Shown: positions 6,402 to 10,556 of the stretch, in pieces
Numbering within the stretch: the first letter of the stretch is position 1
How the letters are laid out: the number at the start of each line of letters is the position of its first letter
DNA from: Legionella genomosp. 1
GTDB taxonomy: Bacteria; Pseudomonadota; Gammaproteobacteria; Legionellales; Legionellaceae
DNA: 10,556 nucleotides
Assembly: GCA_945901965.1 (NCBI GenBank)
Contig: CAMDMN010000053.1
Location: 1-10,556 of the forward strand
Reading direction: 5' to 3'
Notes under the pieces: generated by a model
Told to the model about the DNA's origin: nothing
The model's database searches: none
The model's input: only the letters and a program-made list of their open reading frames with translations
Program-made: the position numbers and the translations under genes

Positions 6402-6686
6402 ATGACTCAAAGTACTTGGAATTTAATAAAACGGTCAAAAGGTTTTTATGTTAATACCTATCGTAAAACGGGCTATTTTTTATTATTTTCTGTAATTGTA
6501 AATTTAATTTTTGTTTTTTCTATTTATTATGTATATTTTAATCGGTCACTGAATGATTTTTATTCTACATCTGGAGTTATAAGCCCTATAAAACTTACAT
6601 CTTTAGATTCGCCGAATAATACTTCGACACCTTTACTTGCAAATGATCCAGAAAATGAAGTTGAAAATAAAGTAATACCCCAATAA
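6402..6686 (+). CDS. icmM: IcmM/DotJ, inner-membrane partner of DotI
   Basis: This 94-residue protein has a single membrane segment at about 24-46, a short basic cytoplasmic N-terminus and a polar periplasmic tail. The length equals that of L. pneumophila DotJ as I remember it. DotJ is a shortened relative of DotI lacking the VirB8-like periplasmic domain, and the two form an inner-membrane complex. The relation is visible here: after the membrane segment, DotJ reads FYSTSGVISPIKLTSLDSPN and DotI reads YFATSINGRITPLYPLDEPN. The icmM stop is 11 bases before the icmL start. Coxiella is thought to lack icmM and to carry two icmL copies, so its presence favours Legionellaceae. Translation may be affected by the start-stop just upstream. 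Confidence 0.92.
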   Translation: MTQSTWNLIKRSKGFYVNTYRKTGYFLLFSVIVNLIFVFSIYYVYFNRSLNDFYSTSGVISPIKLTSLDSPNNTSTPLLANDPENEVENKVIPQ

Positions 6687-6697
6687 TAGAGGATACT

Positions 6698-7336
6698 ATG
6701 GCAGAAGATGCATTAACTGCAGTAGCACTAAGAAATAAATTTTACCACGATGGCCAGCGTAAGATGATTGTTGTCTTATTGGTTTCGATGCTTGTAAACT
6801 TCGTCTTAGCCTGGATGTTAATATATTTAGTAACTCATCCACCCGCACCAAAATATTTTGCTACAAGCATTAATGGGAGGATTACCCCTTTGTATCCATT
6901 AGATGAGCCAAATCAATCTGATTCTGCAGTTCTACAATGGGCTAATCAAGCTGCTATTGCTGCATTCACCTATAATTTTGTAAATTATAGAACAGAACTT
7001 CAAGCATCATCAGGATTTTTTACAGCAGAAGGTTGGGATCAATTTCTTACGGCATTACAACAATCAAATAACCTTGATGCGGTAAAGGCTAAGAAATTGA
7101 TAGTATCTGCAGTAGCTACAAAAGCACCAATTATTTTGCAAAAAGGAGTGCTTAATGGAAGATTCGCATGGAGAGTTCAAATGCCATTATTAATTACTTA
7201 TCAATCTGCCAGTGAATTTTCGCAACAAAATAATGTGGTGACATTATTAATTACTCGAGTTTCTACGTTAAATTCACCTCGAGGAATTGGAATATCACAA
7301 TTTGTTGTAGGTCCTGATACCGGTGAGGTGGGTTAA
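6698..7336 (+). CDS. icmL: IcmL/DotI, VirB8-like inner-membrane protein
   Basis: This 212-residue protein has the same length as L. pneumophila DotI. It has a short cytoplasmic N-terminus, a membrane segment at about 24-45 and a periplasmic domain (about 80-208). In L. pneumophila that domain has a VirB8/NTF2-like fold and assembles into rings. Recognisable stretches are ALRNKFYHDGQRK (10-22), QAAIAAFTYNFVNYR near 88-102 and FTAEGWDQF near 108-116. A good ribosome binding site AGAGGA (6688-6693) lies four bases before the ATG. Its stop TAA shares one base with the icmK ATG (TAATG), indicating coupled translation. DotI and DotJ act below the DotG/DotH core complex. Only one icmL copy is seen in this window. 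Confidence 0.96.
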   Translation: MAEDALTAVALRNKFYHDGQRKMIVVLLVSMLVNFVLAWMLIYLVTHPPAPKYFATSINGRITPLYPLDEPNQSDSAVLQWANQAAIAAFTYNFVNYRTELQASSGFFTAEGWDQFLTALQQSNNLDAVKAKKLIVSAVATKAPIILQKGVLNGRFAWRVQMPLLITYQSASEFSQQNNVVTLLITRVSTLNSPRGIGISQFVVGPDTGEVG

Positions 7337-8409
7337 TGGGAAATAAAGCAAAAAAAATCAATATGCTTTTAACCATATTTATGTGGATGATCTTTGTTAC
7401 ATCTTCATATAGTGCCGATAATAATTCAGCGCAACAAGCACTTGAACAATTACGTATGTTACAACAAAAAATGACACCACCAACGCAAGGTGGTGACGTA
7501 AATCAAGCAAATGCTAAAATAAAAAATACAGAACCAGGATATGTACCCCCACTGGTTAATCCTAATCTTCCTCCAAAAGTTAAAGAGCAAGCTGAAACCG
7601 CTCCTGGTAAAGAGATAATTCCTACATCTGATAAAAAAATAGTTGAGGATTTAGCATTTGAAACCATGGAAGAACAACTTTTTCCATTACATCCTGATGA
7701 AATAGTTCGTGTTAAACAGAAGTATCATACTAATGAATTTGCTAAGGAGTCTCCAGTTGGAACTCCACCTAAGCCAACGGCTACTTCTCAGTTTGTTAAT
7801 TTATCACCAGGATCAACTCCACCTGTTATTAGATTATCTCAAGGATTTGTTTCGTCATTAGTTTTTCTAGATTCAACTGGTGCACCTTGGCCGATTAGCG
7901 CATATGATTTAGGTGATCCTACGGCTTTTAATATTCAATGGGATAAGACTAGCAATACATTAATGATTCAAGCATCTAAATTATATACCTATGGTAATTT
8001 AGCAGTTAGATTGCGCGGGCTTAATACCCCTGTTATGTTAACTTTAATCCCGGGACAAAAGGCTGTGGATTATAGAGTGGATTTACGTGTTCAAGGTTAT
8101 GGCCCTAATGCTAAGAGCATGCCGATGGAAGAAGGTATACCACCATCAGCTAATGATATTTTATTACATGTTTTAGATGGAGTTCCACCGCAAGGCAGTT
8201 CTCGACTAGTAGTTAGTGGTGGGGATGCCCGTGCATGGTTGTTAAATGATAAAATGTTTATTAGGACAGGTCTTACAATTTTGTCTCCAGGTTGGATTGG
8301 TAGTATGACTAGTGCTGATGGTACACATGCTTACGAAATGCAAAAATCACCAGTAATTTTGGTTTCTTGGCATGGGAAAGTAATGCAACTTAAGGTAGAA
8401 GGGTTATAA
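7336..8409 (+). CDS. icmK: IcmK/DotH, outer-membrane core-complex protein
   Basis: This 357-residue exported protein matches DotH (about 360 residues in L. pneumophila). It has a cleavable signal peptide: basic start (KAKK), hydrophobic stretch 10-22 and likely cleavage after SYS or SYSA at 26-27. A Gln-rich helix (QQALEQLRMLQQK) and a Pro-rich linker follow. The C-terminal half (about 150-357) is beta-rich, with blocks NLSPGSTPPVIRLSQGFVSS near 152-171 and LRGLNTPVMLTLIPGQKAV near 226-244. DotH forms, with DotC, DotD, DotG and DotK, the ring-shaped outer-membrane core complex; its C-terminal domain plays a role like VirB9/TraN. Met10 is a possible later start but would drop the basic signal-peptide end. 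The ATG overlaps the icmL stop by one base. Confidence 0.96.
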   Translation: MGNKAKKINMLLTIFMWMIFVTSSYSADNNSAQQALEQLRMLQQKMTPPTQGGDVNQANAKIKNTEPGYVPPLVNPNLPPKVKEQAETAPGKEIIPTSDKKIVEDLAFETMEEQLFPLHPDEIVRVKQKYHTNEFAKESPVGTPPKPTATSQFVNLSPGSTPPVIRLSQGFVSSLVFLDSTGAPWPISAYDLGDPTAFNIQWDKTSNTLMIQASKLYTYGNLAVRLRGLNTPVMLTLIPGQKAVDYRVDLRVQGYGPNAKSMPMEEGIPPSANDILLHVLDGVPPQGSSRLVVSGGDARAWLLNDKMFIRTGLTILSPGWIGSMTSADGTHAYEMQKSPVILVSWHGKVMQLKVEGL

Positions 8410-8413
8410 AAAT

Positions 8414-10556
8414 ATGGCTGGAAAAAAAGAAAATTTAAAGGCGCTTTTCACAAATACTCGAACAAGGGTAATAATAGTATTTACTGTTATTATCATGTTG
8501 CTCGTTATAATTGTTGGCTTTATAAAATTTAATGCGTCTTTGAATGCAGATAATTCAAAAGCTAGCTTAAGTTTTGCTCCTGGAGGGATGCGGTCAATTC
8601 CTGGTGTGGTAAATCAAACAGCCCAATATGCGGTATTGCAGGAAACCCAGAATGTTCAACAGGCAGAAAAAGCAAGTAAATCTGGTGGTTCTGCAATTCC
8701 TACAATTATACGTACACATGCATTTGGTGAAGGAGTTGAAATAGTTGGTCCTCAACAAGGATCAGGTGGCCAAGGTTTTCAAACACTAGCAAGAGAAGAT
8801 AGTGGTGGAGCTCAACAGAGCTTATGGTTACAAGCAGTAAAAGACAATAATTGCAGTAAAGCAAGTGTTACTAATGTAATTAACCAAGGAGCATCTTTAA
8901 ATGAAATTAAAGATGCATGTAGTTGTGCTCAATTAAAAGATAACGGATATAAATTCACAGATCTTGAGAAATTTTGCCCATGTAGAGAGCTTAAAGCTGC
9001 TGGTTTTAATGCAAGACAAATGAAAGACGCGGGTTATTCTGCTGAAAAACTAAGGCAGTGTGGATTTGATGCATGTGAATTGCGTGGTGCTGAATTTACA
9101 GCTCAAGAAATGAAAGATGGCGGTTATTCAGATGGTGAATTAAAAGGCTCAGGCTTTTCTGATAAAGATATAGCCCGTGCATCAGGTTTACCTGACGGTG
9201 TAACGTCTGCTGATGTGCTAAAAGCTGGGTGTCAAACAGAGGCATTAGGTCGCTTACGAACATCAGGAGTTTCAGCATCAGCTATTAGACGTATATCTGG
9301 TTGCAGCGCTGCTCAATTAAAAACTGCAGGTTTTACTGTAGGGGATTTAAAAAATACAGGATTTAGTGCAGCCGAATTGAAAAACGCAGGTTTTTCACCG
9401 GCAAGCATAAAGGAAGCAGGATATAACGCAAGAGATTTATTAAATGCAGGTTTCACTCCAGATGAATTAACCAAAGCAGGTTTTACAGCAAATGATTTAA
9501 AAGAAGCTCAAGAAATTTTACCACCAGGCATGACTATTGATGATATTAAAGCTGCAGGATGTGATCTAGAAGCATTAAAAAGACAAAGATTAGCAGGCGT
9601 TAGCGCTACATTAATAAATAAACATTCAGGTTGTAGTGCAAAAGCTTTGAAAGACGCAGGTTTTTCTTCTAATGAAGTAGTAGGTATTAATGAAGGGGTA
9701 TCAGCAGCAGGCTTAGAGCCATTATCTGCAACTGTAAGTGATGTTGATGCTGATATTATTAAAGCTGCTGGATGTGATGTTAAATTATTAAAAGGATTAT
9801 TTGCAAAAGGAATTTCTGCTAAGCGTATTCATGACTTAAATGGGTGTTCTGCTGAAGCATTAAAAAATGCAGGTTTTGATGCAAGAGATCTTGTTAATGC
9901 AGGATTTACCCCAGATAAATTATTAGCGGCTGGATTTACTAGGGCTCAAATTGGCAGAGTTCTACCAATAGATGACGCAACTATAACAAAAGCAGGTTGC
10001 GATCCAATTGCACTTAAAAAATTAAATAATTTAGGTGTATCTGCTAAAAAAATTCATGAATTAAATGGTTGTAATCTAGATGCTCTTAAACAAGCAGGGT
10101 TTAATGCTAAAGATTTAATCGAAGCAGGATTTACTCCGCAACAACTTTTAAATGCAGGTTTTACACAAGCTCAAGTTGATGCAGCTAAACCAATAGATGA
10201 TGTGGCAATTAAAGCAGCAGGATGTGACCCTGACGCACTTAAAAAATTATTTTCAGCAGGCGTATCTGCCAGAAAAATTCACGAGTTAAATGGATGTAGT
10301 GCTGAAGCATTAAGAAATGCTGGATTTGATGCTAATGAATTAGCAAAAGCTGGGTTTACACCAGAGCAATTACAAGCCGCGGGATTCTCAAAAGAACAAA
10401 TTGCATCAGCATCTAATGCTAATAATCCAGCTATACTTGCAGCAGGATGTGATCCAATAAAATTACAAGCACTATTTAAGCAAGGAATTTCTGCTAAAGA
10501 AATTAGAAATCTTAATGGTTGCTCTGCAGATGCACTTAAAAATGCAGGTTTTGATG
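8414..10556 (+). CDS. icmE: IcmE/DotG, VirB10-related channel protein (5' part, cut by window end)
   Basis: From the ATG at 8414, 714 codons stay open to the window end. This is the N-terminal two thirds or so of DotG (about 1,050 residues in L. pneumophila), which spans the envelope and forms the core of the T4BSS channel. A basic N-terminus is followed by a single membrane segment at about 19-37, a Ser/Gly/Gln-rich linker to about 145, then the decapeptide repeat domain (AGFxxxELKx type) that continues past the end. The C-terminal VirB10-like domain is not in view. The gene starts 4 bases after icmK, so co-transcription is expected. The ribosome binding sequence (GAAGGG, 8397-8402) is 11 bases from the ATG, somewhat far. 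The long frame was identified by reading; it has no stop on the right side. Confidence 0.96.
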   Translation, partial: MAGKKENLKALFTNTRTRVIIVFTVIIMLLVIIVGFIKFNASLNADNSKASLSFAPGGMRSIPGVVNQTAQYAVLQETQNVQQAEKASKSGGSAIPTIIRTHAFGEGVEIVGPQQGSGGQGFQTLAREDSGGAQQSLWLQAVKDNNCSKASVTNVINQGASLNEIKDACSCAQLKDNGYKFTDLEKFCPCRELKAAGFNARQMKDAGYSAEKLRQCGFDACELRGAEFTAQEMKDGGYSDGELKGSGFSDKDIARASGLPDGVTSADVLKAGCQTEALGRLRTSGVSASAIRRISGCSAAQLKTAGFTVGDLKNTGFSAAELKNAGFSPASIKEAGYNARDLLNAGFTPDELTKAGFTANDLKEAQEILPPGMTIDDIKAAGCDLEALKRQRLAGVSATLINKHSGCSAKALKDAGFSSNEVVGINEGVSAAGLEPLSATVSDVDADIIKAAGCDVKLLKGLFAKGISAKRIHDLNGCSAEALKNAGFDARDLVNAGFTPDKLLAAGFTRAQIGRVLPIDDATITKAGCDPIALKKLNNLGVSAKKIHELNGCNLDALKQAGFNAKDLIEAGFTPQQLLNAGFTQAQVDAAKPIDDVAIKAAGCDPDALKKLFSAGVSARKIHELNGCSAEALRNAGFDANELAKAGFTPEQLQAAGFSKEQIASASNANNPAILAAGCDPIKLQALFKQGISAKEIRNLNGCSADALKNAGFD
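8852..10556 (+). repeat. Decapeptide and 225-bp super-repeats within dotG
   Basis: The coding sequence repeats with a 30-bp (10-residue) basic period, consensus roughly AGF-x-x-x-E/D-L-K-x, typical of DotG. On top of this sits a longer unit that begins with AAGCD, runs through GVSAxKIHELNGC, ALKNAGFDA, AGFTP and AGFT, and ends in PIDD or similar. Its GC(D) positions are at 9227, 9557, 9770, 9995, 10220 and 10445, so the last three spacings are exactly 225 bp (75 residues), after one of 213 and one of 330 bp. All spacings keep the reading frame. The array continues beyond the window. Confidence 0.9.

Noticed and set aside
9096..9278. Minus-strand open frame inside dotG
   Set aside because: It is short and Leu/His-rich, a by-product of the repeat codons on the + strand.
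9540..10556. Regular 225-bp spacing suggesting CRISPR or satellite DNA
   Set aside because: All repeats are in frame, vary mainly at synonymous or conservative positions, and encode the known DotG decapeptide domain.
1..10556. A novel secretion or defence system
   Set aside because: Ten of the genes match the known Icm/Dot type IVB secretion system in order, length and motifs; only fir and the upstream partial gene lack a fixed sequence family. No transposase, tRNA, integrase or toxin-antitoxin pair was seen.

Overview
The window carries most of an icm/dot region, the gene cluster for the type IVB secretion system (T4BSS) of the Legionellales. All genes lie on the + strand, in the order unknown gene (3' end only) - icmT - icmS - fir (icmR-like position) - icmQ - icmP/dotM - icmO/dotL - icmN/dotK - icmM/dotJ - icmL/dotI - icmK/dotH - icmE/dotG (5' part, cut by the window end). 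The DNA is AT-rich and the proteins keep the lengths and motifs of the Legionella pneumophila proteins as I remember them. A DotJ gene next to a single DotI gene, and a short unrelated-looking gene between icmS and icmQ, point to Legionellaceae rather than Coxiella. The species cannot be told from this window.

Layout. Bases 1-180 are the end of an unrecognised gene. A clear sigma-70-type promoter (-10 TATAAT at 251-256) precedes icmT-icmS (289-894). Then comes the presumed fir gene (1012-1353), with a possible CpxR box upstream and a 13-bp-stem hairpin with a T-run after it. icmQ follows at 1448-2056. icmP and icmO overlap by 4 bases (2192-5646) and have a -10 element TATACT upstream. After 170 bases, icmN starts at a TTG (5817). 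icmM, icmL, icmK and icmE then follow with gaps of 21 bases or less, one overlap of a single base, and an odd ATG-TAA start-stop just before icmM.

How the genes work together. IcmK/DotH, IcmN/DotK and IcmE/DotG belong to the trans-envelope core complex. IcmL/DotI and IcmM/DotJ form an inner-membrane VirB8-like subcomplex. IcmO/DotL is the coupling ATPase and IcmP/DotM its partner; IcmS is an adaptor that brings effectors to the DotL tail. IcmQ is a membrane-active protein held in check by the fir product, and IcmT is a small membrane protein. These roles come from the Legionella and Coxiella families, not from this DNA alone.

The system itself is known. The parts worth a second look are the hypervariable fir gene, the hairpin between fir and icmQ, the 75-residue super-repeat with evenly spaced cysteine pairs in DotG, the replaced peptidoglycan-ligand residue in DotK, and the start-stop before icmM.
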